64,000 bases of DNA. Origin: an uncultured Gammaproteobacteria bacterium (GTDB lineage: Bacteria > Pseudomonadota > Gammaproteobacteria > Steroidobacterales > GCA-2729495). Under the pieces are notes generated by a model. The model did not search any database. It was given only the letters and a program-made list of their open reading frames with translations, and was not told the DNA's origin. Made by a program: the position numbers and the translations under genes. This document shows, piece by piece, positions 40,292-49,774 of this stretch (its first letter is position 1; each line of letters opens with the position of its first letter). The stretch is from positions 62,001 through 126,000 of the forward strand of contig CAKZWQ010000028.1 in the NCBI GenBank assembly GCA_937921935.1, written 5' to 3'.

Positions 40292-41953
40292 TCAACTGCC
40301 CAGCAGGATGCGATCTACGTCAGCCAGGATGCTGCGCAGGTGGGTGGTAAAGCGGACGCCGTTCGCCCCATCGATCACGCGATGATCGTAGGACAGGGAC
40401 AACGGCAGAATCAGCCGCGGCACAAACTCGCCGTCCTGGTAAACCGGTCGATAGTCTGAGCGCCCGGCGCCGAGAATGGCGACTTCGGGTGCATTAATAA
40501 TGGGCGTGAAATGCGTGCCGCCGATACCACCCAGGCTGGATACAGTAAAGCTGCCGCCCTGCATCTCCTTCGCCGTGATCTTGCCTTCCCGGGCTTTGGC
40601 ACTCAGCGCACCCAGTTCCTGGGCAATGCTCATCACATCCTTGAGGTCGGCATCGCGAATAACCGGGACCACCAGGCCATTGGGTGTGTCGGCGGCAAAA
40701 CCAACGTGGAAATATTTTTTCCACACCAGGCTTTCACCGTCGGCCGACATGGAAGTATTGAACAAGGGGAATTCTTTCAGGGCGATGACCGTCGCCTTGA
40801 TCAGGAAGGCCAGGGGTGTGAGCTTGACCTTCTGTTCAGCAGCGGCTTCCTTGAGCTTCTTGCGACGCTCTTCGATACCGGTGATGTCCGCTTCGTCAAA
40901 CTGGGTGACGTGGGGATAGTTCAGCCAGCTGGCCTGCAGCCGCGGCCCGGAAATTTTCTGAATGCGGCCGAGGGGCTTGACCTCGATCTCGCCATACTTG
41001 GCGAAGTCCACCTCGGGCACCGCCGGCAGGGCACTGCCGGCGGCAGGACCGGCCGCCTGCCCCGTCATGACGGCCTTGACGAAGGCCGTCACGTCTTCTT
41101 TCAGCGCGCGGCCTTTCTGACCCGTGCCTTTAACCTGACCAAGATCTACGCCCAGCTCGCGGGCAAACTTGCGCACCGCCGGGCTGGCATGGGCGCGACC
41201 GAAAGTTGCCTCATTGATGGGGGGCAGACTGCGCGACACGGCGGGCGCTGCAACAGCAGCCGCAGCGGCGGGCGCAGACGGCGGCGCCGGGCTATCGGCA
41301 GTGAACTCGGGCTTGATGGTGGCCGTGTCTTCCGTCACCGGTGCCGGGCCGGAGAGCTCCAGTTCACCGATCACGCCACCGGTACCGATCTGATCACCGC
41401 TGGCAACATTGACCGCAAGCACCTTGCCGGCTGCCGGGGCCGGCACTTCCATGGCCGCCTTGTCCGTCTCCAGGGTGATCAGCGGATCATCCACCGCGAC
41501 GACGTCACCGACCTTGATATGGACCTCGGCAATATCCGCTGCATCGAAGTCACCGAGATCAGGCACCACCAGCGGAAAAGGCCCTGAGGCTGCTGGCGCT
41601 GGCGCTTGTCCTGGTGCCTTGGCCGCGCTGCTGGCGTGGGCCGGCAGTGCAGTCGCCGTGGCTTGAGCAGCAGCCGGAGCCGCTGTTGCATCAGGCTGGG
41701 ATTCAGCCGCTGCAGCCGTGTCCAGGTAGAGAATCAGATCGCCTTCGGAAACCTTGTCGCCCGAGGCCACGGCCAGCTCAGCGACGGTGCCGGCGACCGG
41801 GGCCGGCACTTCCATGGCAGCCTTATCCGTTTCCAGCGTGATCAGGGGATCTTCGGCGTTTACCTGGTCGCCGACCTGCACGTTGATCTCAACGATTTCG
41901 ACCTCGGCGAATTCCCCGAGGTCGGGCACGCGGATTTCCTGACGGTTACTCAT
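40292..41953 (-). CDS. aceF: Dihydrolipoamide acetyltransferase (E2 of pyruvate dehydrogenase)
   Basis: Core of the pyruvate dehydrogenase complex, 553 residues. Two lipoyl domains (each with the [14 protein letters not shown] attachment motif, near residues 40 and 155), separated by Ala/Pro-rich hinges, precede a peripheral subunit-binding domain ([16 protein letters not shown] near 260) and a C-terminal catalytic domain ending in the active site [13 protein letters not shown]. coli has three lipoyl domains here; this enzyme has two plus one on E3. The gap to lpdA is ten bases. Confidence 0.97.
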   Translation of the reverse strand: MSNRQEIRVPDLGEFAEVEIVEINVQVGDQVNAEDPLITLETDKAAMEVPAPVAGTVAELAVASGDKVSEGDLILYLDTAAAAESQPDATAAPAAAQATATALPAHASSAAKAPGQAPAPAASGPFPLVVPDLGDFDAADIAEVHIKVGDVVAVDDPLITLETDKAAMEVPAPAAGKVLAVNVASGDQIGTGGVIGELELSGPAPVTEDTATIKPEFTADSPAPPSAPAAAAAVAAPAVSRSLPPINEATFGRAHASPAVRKFARELGVDLGQVKGTGQKGRALKEDVTAFVKAVMTGQAAGPAAGSALPAVPEVDFAKYGEIEVKPLGRIQKISGPRLQASWLNYPHVTQFDEADITGIEERRKKLKEAAAEQKVKLTPLAFLIKATVIALKEFPLFNTSMSADGESLVWKKYFHVGFAADTPNGLVVPVIRDADLKDVMSIAQELGALSAKAREGKITAKEMQGGSFTVSSLGGIGGTHFTPIINAPEVAILGAGRSDYRPVYQDGEFVPRLILPLSLSYDHRVIDGANGVRFTTHLRSILADVDRILLGS

Positions 41954-41974
41954 TGCGGCGCGCTTCTCCTTACC

Positions 41975-44644
41975 TCAAACCGTGGTGGGATCAGGCTGAT
42001 CCGGATCAATGCCCAGCTTTTCCCGGGCAGCTTTCACCGTTCCCGGGTCCACCGTGCCTTCCTCGGACAGGGCCTTCAGAGCCGCCAGCACGATATGCCG
42101 GCGATCGACCTCAAAAAAGTCTCGCAGGGCCTTGCGCGAATCACTGCGCCCGTAACCATCGGTACCCAGCACGCGGTAGCGGCCGGGCACCCACTGACGA
42201 ATCTGATCGCCCAGGGCTTTCATGTAATCCGTGGCCACGACAAAGGGACCCGGGTTGCCGGACAGCATGCGCGTGACGTAGGCCTCCCGCGGCGGCTCAT
42301 CCGGATGCAGCAGGTTCCAGCGCTCGCAGTCCAGTCCGTCGCGACGTAATTCGTTAAAGCTGGTCACACTCCAGACGTCGGCCGGAATGTTGTAGTCCGC
42401 TTCGAGCATCTCGGCGGCGGCCTGCACCTCTCTTAATATAGTGCCGGCCCCCAGCAACTGCACCCGGACCTTGCCGCGGCCGCCGTTACTCAGGGGATAC
42501 AGGCCTTTCAGGATGCCGTCCTCGGCGCCCTTGGGCATGGCCGGCTGCACATAGGCTTCATTCATCGCGGTGATGTAATAGAACACCCGCTCCTGCTCCT
42601 CCAGCATGCGCCGCAGGCCGTCCTGCACGATCACGGCCAGTTCGTAGGCAAAGGCGGGGTCATAAGAGCGGCAATTCGGCACGGTGGCGGCCAGCAAATG
42701 ACTGTGGCCATCCTGGTGCTGCAGCCCCTCCCCGGCCAGGGTGGTGCGCCCGGCGGTCCCGCCGATCAAAAAGCCGCGCGCCTGCATGTCGCCGCCGGCC
42801 CAGATGAAATCGCCGATGCGCTGGAAGCCGAACATGGAATAAAAAATATAGAAGGGAATCATCGGCACGCCGTGGTTGGCGTAGGAGGTCGCCGCCGCCA
42901 GCCACGAACAGAAAGCACCGGCCTCGTTGATGCCTTCCTGCAGAATCTGGCCCTCCTTGTCCTCGCGGTAGTACATGAGCTGCTCGCGATCCTGCGGCGT
43001 ATACAGCTGCCCCATGGAGGAATAGATACCGATCTGGCGGAACATGCCCTCCATGCCGAAGGTCCGCGCTTCATCCGGCACGATGGGTACGATGTTCTTG
43101 CCCAGCTGCTTGTCACGCACCAGGGCAGTCAGAATCCTGACCAGTGCCATGGTGGTGGAAGCCTCACGCTCGCCCGAACCCTCCAGCTGGTTTTTGAACA
43201 CATCCAGCGGCGGCACCTGCAAAACCTGGGTGCTGGGTTTGCGGACGGGCAGGAAGCCACCCAGCTTCTCCCGCCGGGCGCGCATGTACTGCAACTCTTC
43301 GCTGCCTTCGGCCGGCCGGTAGTAGGGCACCTTTTCGATGTCCGCGTCGGAAATGGGGATATTGAAGCGATCCCGGAAAGTCTTCAGATCGTCGACGTCG
43401 AGCTTTTTGGCCTGGTGGGCCGTCATCTTGCCCTCCGCCGCCTCACCCAGACCAAAGCCCTTCACGGTCTTGGCCAGGATCAGCACCGGGCGACCCTGGT
43501 GCTCGACAGCCCGCTTATAAGCCGCGTGCACCTTGATGGTATCCAGGCCGCCGCGCTTCAAACGCCAGATCTCTTCGTCTGACATATTTGCAACCATTTC
43601 AAGAAGTTCTGGATACTTCCCAAAAAAGTTCTTACGGGTATAAGCGCCGCCCAGGGCTTTGAAATTCTGGTACTCGCCATCCACGCACTCTTCCATCACG
43701 CGCTGCAGAATGCCGTCCCGGTCACGCTCCAGCAGCTCGTCCCAGTTGCTGCCCCAGAGCACCTTGATCACCGCCCAGCCGGCGCCGCGGAAGGCGGCTT
43801 CCAGCTCCTGGATGATCTTGCCGTTGCCGCGCACCGGGCCGTCCAGGCGCTGCAGGTTGCAGTTAATGACGAAAATCAGGTTATCGAGCTTTTCGAACAC
43901 GGGCATGGTCAATGCGCCCATGGATTCGGGCTCGTCCATCTCGCCGTCACCGAGGAAACACCACACCTTGCGATCGCTGGTATCGGCCAGGCCGCGGTGT
44001 TCCAGGTAGCGTATGAAGCGCGCCTGGTAGATGGCCATCATCGGGCCCAGGCCCATGGACACGGTCGGGAACTGCCAGAAATCGGGCATCAGCCAGGGGT
44101 GCGGATAAGATGACAGGCCGTCATCCCCGCCCACCACTTCCTGGCGGAAATTGTTCAGCTGGTTCTCCGTCAGACGCCCTTCCAGGTAGGCGCGGGCATA
44201 AATGCCCGGCGAAGAATGCCCCTGCATGAAGACCAGGTCGCCGCCGAAATCCTCGGTGGGCGCCCGCCAGAAATGGTTAAACCCGACTTCGTACAGGGCG
44301 GCCGCCGATGCATAGCTGGCAATGTGGCCACCGTACTCGCTGCTGTGCCGGTTGGCCTGGACCACCATGGCCATGGCATTCCAGCGAATATAGGCCTCGA
44401 TCCGCCGCTCCAGGGCGCGGTCACCCGGATACTCGGGCTGCTGGTGCACCGGAATAGTGTTCAGGTAAGCGGTGGTTGCGCTGTAGGGCAGATACGCCCC
44501 CGAGCGCCGGGCGTGATCGATCATGCTGTTGAGCAGGAAGTGAGCCCGATCCGTGCCATGACTGCGCAATACGGAGTCGATGGAGTCCAGCCACTCCTGC
44601 GTCTCTTGAGGATCTACATCTTCGAAACGATTGAATTCGACCAC
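41975..44644 (-). CDS. aceE: Pyruvate dehydrogenase E1 component (homodimeric)
   Basis: Thiamine-diphosphate enzyme that decarboxylates pyruvate, about 889 residues, the normal size of the homodimeric AceE type. Seen: NTIPVHQQPEYPGD near the N-terminus, the ThDP motif GDGEMDEPES through INCNLQRLDGPVRGNGKI, FFGKYPEL, and NEAGAFCSWLAAATSYANHGV. The start is uncertain: GTG 44644 gives an N-terminus aligned with E. coli AceE (VEFNRFEDVDP), while TTG 44674 would add ten residues; neither has a strong ribosome-binding site. It is the first gene of the aceEF-lpdA operon. Confidence 0.96.
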   Translation of the reverse strand: MVEFNRFEDVDPQETQEWLDSIDSVLRSHGTDRAHFLLNSMIDHARRSGAYLPYSATTAYLNTIPVHQQPEYPGDRALERRIEAYIRWNAMAMVVQANRHSSEYGGHIASYASAAALYEVGFNHFWRAPTEDFGGDLVFMQGHSSPGIYARAYLEGRLTENQLNNFRQEVVGGDDGLSSYPHPWLMPDFWQFPTVSMGLGPMMAIYQARFIRYLEHRGLADTSDRKVWCFLGDGEMDEPESMGALTMPVFEKLDNLIFVINCNLQRLDGPVRGNGKIIQELEAAFRGAGWAVIKVLWGSNWDELLERDRDGILQRVMEECVDGEYQNFKALGGAYTRKNFFGKYPELLEMVANMSDEEIWRLKRGGLDTIKVHAAYKRAVEHQGRPVLILAKTVKGFGLGEAAEGKMTAHQAKKLDVDDLKTFRDRFNIPISDADIEKVPYYRPAEGSEELQYMRARREKLGGFLPVRKPSTQVLQVPPLDVFKNQLEGSGEREASTTMALVRILTALVRDKQLGKNIVPIVPDEARTFGMEGMFRQIGIYSSMGQLYTPQDREQLMYYREDKEGQILQEGINEAGAFCSWLAAATSYANHGVPMIPFYIFYSMFGFQRIGDFIWAGGDMQARGFLIGGTAGRTTLAGEGLQHQDGHSHLLAATVPNCRSYDPAFAYELAVIVQDGLRRMLEEQERVFYYITAMNEAYVQPAMPKGAEDGILKGLYPLSNGGRGKVRVQLLGAGTILREVQAAAEMLEADYNIPADVWSVTSFNELRRDGLDCERWNLLHPDEPPREAYVTRMLSGNPGPFVVATDYMKALGDQIRQWVPGRYRVLGTDGYGRSDSRKALRDFFEVDRRHIVLAALKALSEEGTVDPGTVKAAREKLGIDPDQPDPTTV

Positions 44645-44788
44645 GGTGCGCCTGTTTGCTCGCGAGCCTGTCAATTATTGCCGGGGCTGACAGGTGGCGC
44701 CCTTCCCGCACGTTTTATTTCAGGGCGGGCCGACACGATTTGCTTATAATCCCGGCGCAGACGAAGCCACGCCTGCGAAAGCCCCGGT

Positions 44789-44817
44789 ATGATCGGGGTT
44801 TACCCCAAACCGGTCAA
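44789..44817 (-). promoter_or_regulatory. Candidate aceE operon promoter
   Basis: On the minus strand TTGACC (44817-44812) is followed after exactly 17 bases by GATCAT (44794-44789), giving a 5/6 match to the -35 and 4/6 to the -10 consensus, about 145 bases before aceE. The spacer also carries GGGGTaaACCCC symmetry. On the plus strand a perfect TATAAT at 44745-44750 could be the -10 of the M17 peptidase gene, but no -35 was seen for it. Confidence 0.4.
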
Positions 44818-44828
44818 GCCAAACCCCC

Positions 44829-46319
44829 ATGAAAGAGCTGCTCCCCCCGTCAGCTGATCTGCGCCTGAGCCAGGGCCCGACAAAAATCACCCGGGCAGAA
44901 CTCGCTCGCCTTGATCAGGCCGTGATCGTGCTACCGGCAAAGCCGGCCGATGCCGACTGGCGGGGCGTGCCGGGCGGCGCCCAATTGCGGGCAGCCAGCC
45001 GCCGGGCCGGCGCCGGCACCGCTGTGCACAGCCGACTGGCCAATCCCCGCGGCACGGGACTGTCAGCCCAGGCACTACCCGGTGGCGAGCTGGACAGCTT
45101 CAGGCTGCTGCAATTCGCCGGCAAGCTGGTGGCCGAGGCTCTGGCGACACAACCGCGCAGCCTGGCTTTCATCTTGAGCCGCCTCGATGGTGAGTCTGCC
45201 GAGCGCCTGGCCGAAGCCCTGGTGCTGGCTGCCTACGCCCAAAATTTTGCCTTGCCGACCGCACAGACCAAAGCGAAAGCCAAGGCCAACTTGAAGAGCA
45301 TCAAAATTTTCGGCGTCAAACAGCCGCTGGAACTGCCTCCGATTGCCATCGCCGCGCGCGCCCAGAATCTGGCGCGTTGGCTAACCAGTTTGCCGCCCAA
45401 CCGACTTAATGCATCAGGCTACCGGGAACTGGCCAAGCAACTGGCGAAGGAATACGGCTGGCAAATGCAGTTCCTGGATGAGAAAAAACTTGCCAGGGAA
45501 AAAGCCGGCGCCTTCCTGGCGGTCTCCCAGGGCAATGCCGCGCGGGATGCCGGCATCATTCATCTGCGCTACGAGCCGAAAAAGGCCAGTAAGCAGAAAC
45601 CCCTGGCGCTGGTAGGCAAGGGCATTGTCTTCGATACCGGCGGCAATAACCTCAAGCCGCACAAGTCCATGCTGGATATGCATGAAGATATGGCCGGCAG
45701 CGCCGTGGCCCTGGCTACTCTGCAAGCTCTGACGGAACTGGACTACCCGCGGACCGTCGATTGCTGGCTGGCGGTTACCGAGAATCGCATCAGCGCGACG
45801 GCCTACCTGCCCCGGGATGTCATCACGGCCAGCAATGGCACCACCATCGAAATCATCCATACAGATGCCGAGGGCCGCCTGGTGCTGGCCGATACCCTGG
45901 CCATTGCCGGCCGCCAGGAACCGGAACTGATCATCGACTACGCCACCCTGACCGGGGCCTGCGTGTACTCCCTGACCGAACGCTACAGCGGCGTATTCAC
46001 CAACCGCGACAGCTTTAACGAGGCACTGGTGGCGGCCGGACGGCGCAGCGGCGAGCGGGTCTGGCCCTTCCCGATGGACCGAGACTTCGACGAGGCCCTC
46101 AAGTCCAAGGCGGCTGACATCCTGCAATGCTCAACAGACGGCAGCGGCGATCACATCCTGGCCGCGCGCTTCCTGCAGCGCTTCGTCCCCAAAGGCAGCG
46201 ACTGGGTGCACATGGATTTGAGTTCGGCCAGCCGCAAGGAGGGCCTGGGGCAGGTGCCCGGCGGCGCCACGGGTTTCGGGGTCCGGCTGACGCTGGAATT
46301 CCTGCAGGCACACAAATGA
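44829..46319 (+). CDS. M17 leucyl aminopeptidase family protein
   Basis: Cytoplasmic two-zinc aminopeptidase, 496 residues. Metal-ligand and catalytic motifs are [11 protein letters not shown], the aspartate in MHEDMAG and the TDAEGRL signature, followed by an ATLTGA helix. The signature's first residue is His (HTDAEGRL) rather than the usual Asn, a small departure. Residues 1-170 form a diverged N-terminal domain with a Lys-rich patch ([11 protein letters not shown]). The protein is shorter and diverged from PepA, so DNA-binding PepA functions should not be assumed. Its stop overlaps the RNase T start. Confidence 0.9.
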   Translation: MKELLPPSADLRLSQGPTKITRAELARLDQAVIVLPAKPADADWRGVPGGAQLRAASRRAGAGTAVHSRLANPRGTGLSAQALPGGELDSFRLLQFAGKLVAEALATQPRSLAFILSRLDGESAERLAEALVLAAYAQNFALPTAQTKAKAKANLKSIKIFGVKQPLELPPIAIAARAQNLARWLTSLPPNRLNASGYRELAKQLAKEYGWQMQFLDEKKLAREKAGAFLAVSQGNAARDAGIIHLRYEPKKASKQKPLALVGKGIVFDTGGNNLKPHKSMLDMHEDMAGSAVALATLQALTELDYPRTVDCWLAVTENRISATAYLPRDVITASNGTTIEIIHTDAEGRLVLADTLAIAGRQEPELIIDYATLTGACVYSLTERYSGVFTNRDSFNEALVAAGRRSGERVWPFPMDRDFDEALKSKAADILQCSTDGSGDHILAARFLQRFVPKGSDWVHMDLSSASRKEGLGQVPGGATGFGVRLTLEFLQAHK

Positions 46320-46936
46320 ACCCGGCTATTGCCCAGCGCTTCCGGGGCTTCCTGCCTGTCGTGGTCGATGTAGAAACCGGTGGCTTCAATCATCAAACCG
46401 ATGCCTTGCTGGAAATTGCCGCCGTCATTCTGCGTATGAACGATCAGGGCCAGATTGCGCGTGCAGATACCTTCCGTTACCACGTGACCCCTTTCCAGGG
46501 CGCCAACATCGAGACCGCCGCCCTGCAGGTCAATGGCATTGATCCTCACCACCCGCTGCGACCGGCCATTCCGGAACGGGATGCCCTGCAACGGATATTC
46601 CGGGATGTGCGGGCCGAGCTGCGGGCCACGGAGTGCCGCCGCGCCATCCTGGTGGGCCACAACGCGCAGTTTGATCTGAATTTCCTGAATGAGGCGGTGA
46701 CTCGCACCGGCATCAAGCGCAACCCCTTTCACCCATTCAGCGTCTTCGACACCGCCACGCTGGGCGGGGTGGCCCTGGGACAAACCGTGCTGGCGCGTGC
46801 CGCAGCCGCAGCCGGCCTACCGTGGGACGCCGATGCAGCCCATTCAGCGGCCTACGACGCGGAACAAACGGCTGATCTGTTCTGTACCATCGTCGATCGT
46901 TTCCGGCCCGTTTATGACAGCGCGCTGCCTGTCTGA
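46316..46936 (+). CDS. rnt: Ribonuclease T
   Basis: DEDDh exonuclease that trims the 3' ends of tRNA and other stable RNAs; 206 residues. Exo I motif [22 protein letters not shown] carries the Asp-Glu pair, exo II is [13 protein letters not shown], and exo III has [15 protein letters not shown], giving the final His and Asp. N-terminal [16 protein letters not shown] is typical of RNase T rather than the DNA polymerase III epsilon subunit. ATG 46316 overlaps the upstream peptidase stop; longer in-frame starts run into that gene. Confidence 0.95.
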   Translation: MNPAIAQRFRGFLPVVVDVETGGFNHQTDALLEIAAVILRMNDQGQIARADTFRYHVTPFQGANIETAALQVNGIDPHHPLRPAIPERDALQRIFRDVRAELRATECRRAILVGHNAQFDLNFLNEAVTRTGIKRNPFHPFSVFDTATLGGVALGQTVLARAAAAAGLPWDADAAHSAAYDAEQTADLFCTIVDRFRPVYDSALPV

Positions 46937-47073
46937 AGTGCTCACAGGGCAAGGCTTTCAGCGCGAGTCTTGATTGAATAAATCCCGCCCCTCGCCTATC
47001 CTCTGCGGTCATTCAAACCGGGGCGCGCCAGCTTGGCTCGCCACCTACAGCGCTTCACCAACAGGGGACCATC

Positions 47074-47676
47074 ATGAATCCACTCAAGAGTGCCTGGGGC
47101 ACCATTATTTGCGGGCTAGTCATCGCCGTTATCGTTGCGCTGCTTACAGACCTGCAGGGTCCCGACAGTGCACGCTTCATGATCTGGGCCCATGTGGTTG
47201 TCGGCATCACCTGGATTGGCCTGCTCTACTATTTCAATTTCGTGCAGGTGCAGGCGCTGGCAGAAGCTGCCGGCGATGAAGGCGGTCCCGGCGGTGGTGG
47301 TATCACCAAGTATGTCGCCCCGCGTGCCTTGCTCTGGTTTCGCTGGGCCGCACTGGCAACCTGGCTGACAGGCGCCATTTACCTGCTTGAAAAAGGCAAC
47401 TTCGCCAGCGCATTCCTGCTGGGACAGGGTGGCGGCGGCGACCCGGTTTACGGGCTGACCATCGGCATCGGCGCCTGGATGGGCACGATCATGCTGTTCA
47501 ATGTCTGGATACTGATCTGGCCCAACCAGAAAAAAATTCTTGGCATGGTTGAAGCCTCGGCTGAGCAAATCGCGAAAGCGAAAAGCACCGCGTTGATGGC
47601 ATCCCGCACCAACACCATGCTGTCGATCCCCATGCTGATGAGCATGGTGGGCGCGCACCACGGCTTTTTCATGTAA
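47074..47676 (+). CDS. PuuD-like (urate oxidase N-terminal domain) membrane protein
   Basis: A 200-residue protein with four or five hydrophobic segments: an N-terminal helix (residues 9-25), a helix with AHVVVGITWIGLLYYFNFVQ, and further helices at 90-105 and 130-150. It matches the membrane domain related to the N-terminus of PuuD, but no cytochrome c domain follows. A function in urate catabolism is not supported by neighbours. Related proteins in gammaproteobacteria are also annotated as generic membrane proteins. The gene stands alone with its own terminator downstream; a ribosome-binding site CAGGGG precedes the ATG. Confidence 0.72.
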   Translation: MNPLKSAWGTIICGLVIAVIVALLTDLQGPDSARFMIWAHVVVGITWIGLLYYFNFVQVQALAEAAGDEGGPGGGGITKYVAPRALLWFRWAALATWLTGAIYLLEKGNFASAFLLGQGGGGDPVYGLTIGIGAWMGTIMLFNVWILIWPNQKKILGMVEASAEQIAKAKSTALMASRTNTMLSIPMLMSMVGAHHGFFM

Positions 47677-47717
47677 GCAGCCGCGGCCGTGTGGCTGCGA
47701 AAGCTAAAGTCCATGGT

Positions 47718-47746
47718 GGGGGTGACTGCAAACCGTAGTCACCCCC
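47718..47746 (+). terminator. Hairpin terminator after the PuuD-like gene
   Basis: Perfect 10-base stem GGGGGTGACT/AGTCACCCCC (47718-47727 with 47737-47746) and a 9-base loop, 42 bases after the stop, followed by GCTTTATTTC. The T-run is imperfect, but stem strength and position support a rho-independent terminator. Confidence 0.75.
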
Positions 47747-47780
47747 GCTTTATTTCAGGGTGGCGAATCCGCATCAGATC

Positions 47781-48638
47781 ATGACCCAGCAACAGCCTCT
47801 GACACCACCGGCGGACCTTAATGAACAAGTGCGCCTGGCCCTGGCCGAAGACGTGGGCGACGGCGACCGCACCGCTGCCCTGGTGCCGGCAAGCCAGCAG
47901 GCCGATGCCACCATCATTGCCCGCCACGAAGCCGTCCTGTGCGGTCAGGCCTGGGTGGAGGCAGTGTTCACGCAAACCGATCCGGCCATCGCGGTGCAGT
48001 GGCATGTGGGTGAAGGCGACAGCGCGCAGGCTGACCAGACCATCTGCGAACTGCGCGGTCCGGCGCGCGGCCTGCTGACAGCCGAGCGCACGGCCCTGAA
48101 TTTCCTGCAGACCTTGTCAGCAACCGCCACGGTGGCCCGGCGTTATGTGGAGGCTGTCGCCGGCACCGGCACGATCATCCTGGACACACGCAAGACGCTG
48201 CCGGGCCTGAGACTGGCGCAAAAGTATGCCGTGCGTTGCGGCGGCGCCAGTAATCATCGCATCGGCCTGTTCGATGCCATCCTGATCAAGGAAAATCATA
48301 TTGCCGCGGCCGGCAGCATCGCCGCCGCGGCTGACGCCACCCGCAGCAGCGGCGTGCTGGTGGAAATAGAAGTGGAGAATCTGGCCCAGCTGGATGAGGC
48401 CCTGCAGGTCAGGACAGACCGGCTGTTACTCGACAATTTCAGCGTCGCCGATTTACGCACGGCGGTACAAAAGCGAGATGCAAAGGCAACCGGCATTCAA
48501 CTGGAAGCTTCCGGCGGTATTACCCTGGCAAACATTCGGACCATTGCAGAAACGGGCGTAGACTTTATTTCCGTCGGTGCATTGACCAAAGATGTCGAGG
48601 CTGTCGATCTGTCCATGCGCTTCCGGTTCACGACCTAG
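47781..48638 (+). CDS. nadC: Nicotinate-nucleotide pyrophosphorylase (quinolinate phosphoribosyltransferase)
   Basis: Converts quinolinate and PRPP to nicotinate mononucleotide in de novo NAD synthesis; 285 residues. Seen: LAEDVGDGDRTAA at the N-terminus, TAERTALNFLQTLSATAT, LDTRKTLPGLRLAQKYAVRCGGASNHR split over the PRPP/quinolinate site, KENHI, and LEASGGI...SVGALT near the end. ATG 47781 gives the usual N-terminus; a GTG at 47760 lies within the sequence following the terminator and is less likely. Confidence 0.96.
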   Translation: MTQQQPLTPPADLNEQVRLALAEDVGDGDRTAALVPASQQADATIIARHEAVLCGQAWVEAVFTQTDPAIAVQWHVGEGDSAQADQTICELRGPARGLLTAERTALNFLQTLSATATVARRYVEAVAGTGTIILDTRKTLPGLRLAQKYAVRCGGASNHRIGLFDAILIKENHIAAAGSIAAAADATRSSGVLVEIEVENLAQLDEALQVRTDRLLLDNFSVADLRTAVQKRDAKATGIQLEASGGITLANIRTIAETGVDFISVGALTKDVEAVDLSMRFRFTT

Positions 48639-48650
48639 TCCGCTCATTTG

Positions 48651-49202
48651 ATGGCTCAAACTGATCGCCAGTACACCGCCCCGGCCCGGCTCTTCCACTG
48701 GGTAATCGCCGGCCTGATCCTGTATCAGATCCCGCTGGCCTACTACATGATCGGCTTGCCCCTGAGTCCGGACAAGCTGGGCAGTTATGCGCTGCACAAG
48801 TCCATCGGTATCACCATCTTCGCCGTCTCGGCCGCGCGCCTGGCCTGGCGCTGGCTGCGCCCGCCGCCACCGCTGCCAGCCAATTTAGGCCCGGCCACAC
48901 GCCGCGTGGGCGCCTTCACCCACGGGCTGCTTTATTGCCTGACCTTCGCCATGCCCCTGGTCGGCTGGCTCAGCTCCTCGGCAGCAAATTTCCCCGTCAG
49001 CCCGTTTGGCTGGTTCACCCTGCCCAACCTGGTGGCCCCGGATGGTGAGCTGCATGAGCGCCTGGAACTGGCGCACCGACTGCTGGCCTACATGCTGTTC
49101 GGCACCCTGAGCCTGCACGCGGGCGCGGCCCTTTATCACCACTTCATATTGCGTGACGGCGTGCTGCGCGCCATGCTGCCATTCACCGGCAATCGGAGCT
49201 AA
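48651..49202 (+). CDS. Cytochrome b561 family protein
   Basis: A four-helix membrane dihaem b-type cytochrome, 183 residues, proposed to pass electrons between quinol and periplasmic acceptors. Likely haem-ligand His residues lie in the four helices: LFHWVIAGLI, ALHKSIGITI, FTHGLLYCL and LELAHRLLAY with HAGAALYHHF. The ATG at 48651 follows an in-frame TTG and has no close competitor. It is immediately followed, three bases apart, by a YceI-family gene, a recurrent pairing. Confidence 0.92.
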   Translation: MAQTDRQYTAPARLFHWVIAGLILYQIPLAYYMIGLPLSPDKLGSYALHKSIGITIFAVSAARLAWRWLRPPPPLPANLGPATRRVGAFTHGLLYCLTFAMPLVGWLSSSAANFPVSPFGWFTLPNLVAPDGELHERLELAHRLLAYMLFGTLSLHAGAALYHHFILRDGVLRAMLPFTGNRS

Positions 49203-49204
49203 AC

Positions 49205-49771
49205 ATGCGTGTCCTACCCATCGGCCTGTCCTTCCTGGGGGCCCTTGCCATGAGTGCCCAGGCCCAGGCAGAACTATGGACACCGGTAGCCGCCGACAGC
49301 ACCCTGAGTTTCAGCGCCGAACAGCAGGGCGCGGCCTTTGAAGGTCTGTTTAATAAGTTCACGGCCACCTTTGACCTGGACCCCGCCGATCCGACCACCG
49401 CACGTATCGAGGCCACCATCGACATGGATTCGGTGGATACCCTGTATGACGAGCGCGATGAAGCCCTGCGGGAACCGGAATGGTTTGATGTGGAGCGTTT
49501 TCCTGAAGGCCGCTTCGTCTCCGAACAAATCCAGAAAGCCGAATCCGGTTACCTGGCGGATGCCTTCCTGACGCTGCGGGATGCAACCCAGCCCATCGCC
49601 CTGCAGTTCACCCTCGAGACGCTGCCCGACGGCCGACTGCGGTTTGAAGGCCAGAGCGTCGTGAGTCGCCTTGCCTTCGGCGTCGGCAACGGCCAATGGG
49701 AAAACACGGACTGGGTCGGCGACGCGGTCACCATCCGGGTCAGCCTGATCCTGGAACAGAGCTTGCCCTGA
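49205..49771 (+). CDS. YceI family periplasmic protein
   Basis: A 188-residue lipocalin-like protein predicted to bind isoprenoid or other lipids in the periplasm. The signal peptide is LPIGLSFLGALAMSAQAQA (cleavage near residue 23). The beta-barrel domain shows ATIDMDSVDT, the FDVERFPEGRFVS element, and LRFEGQSVVSRLAFGVGNGQW. YceI proteins often accompany cytochrome b561, as here. The stop at 49771 faces the convergent ligase stop three bases away. Confidence 0.92.
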   Translation: MRVLPIGLSFLGALAMSAQAQAELWTPVAADSTLSFSAEQQGAAFEGLFNKFTATFDLDPADPTTARIEATIDMDSVDTLYDERDEALREPEWFDVERFPEGRFVSEQIQKAESGYLADAFLTLRDATQPIALQFTLETLPDGRLRFEGQSVVSRLAFGVGNGQWENTDWVGDAVTIRVSLILEQSLP

Positions 49772-49774
49772 CGC

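Noticed and set aside
40511-41587. 358-codon open frame antisense to aceF
   Set aside because: It arises from the Ala/Pro/Gly-rich hinge coding bias; no domain or ribosome-binding site.
44745-44750. TATAAT as a firm promoter for the M17 peptidase gene
   Set aside because: The -10 match is perfect but no -35 or extended -10 element is found at normal spacing, so it is only mentioned with the aceE promoter.
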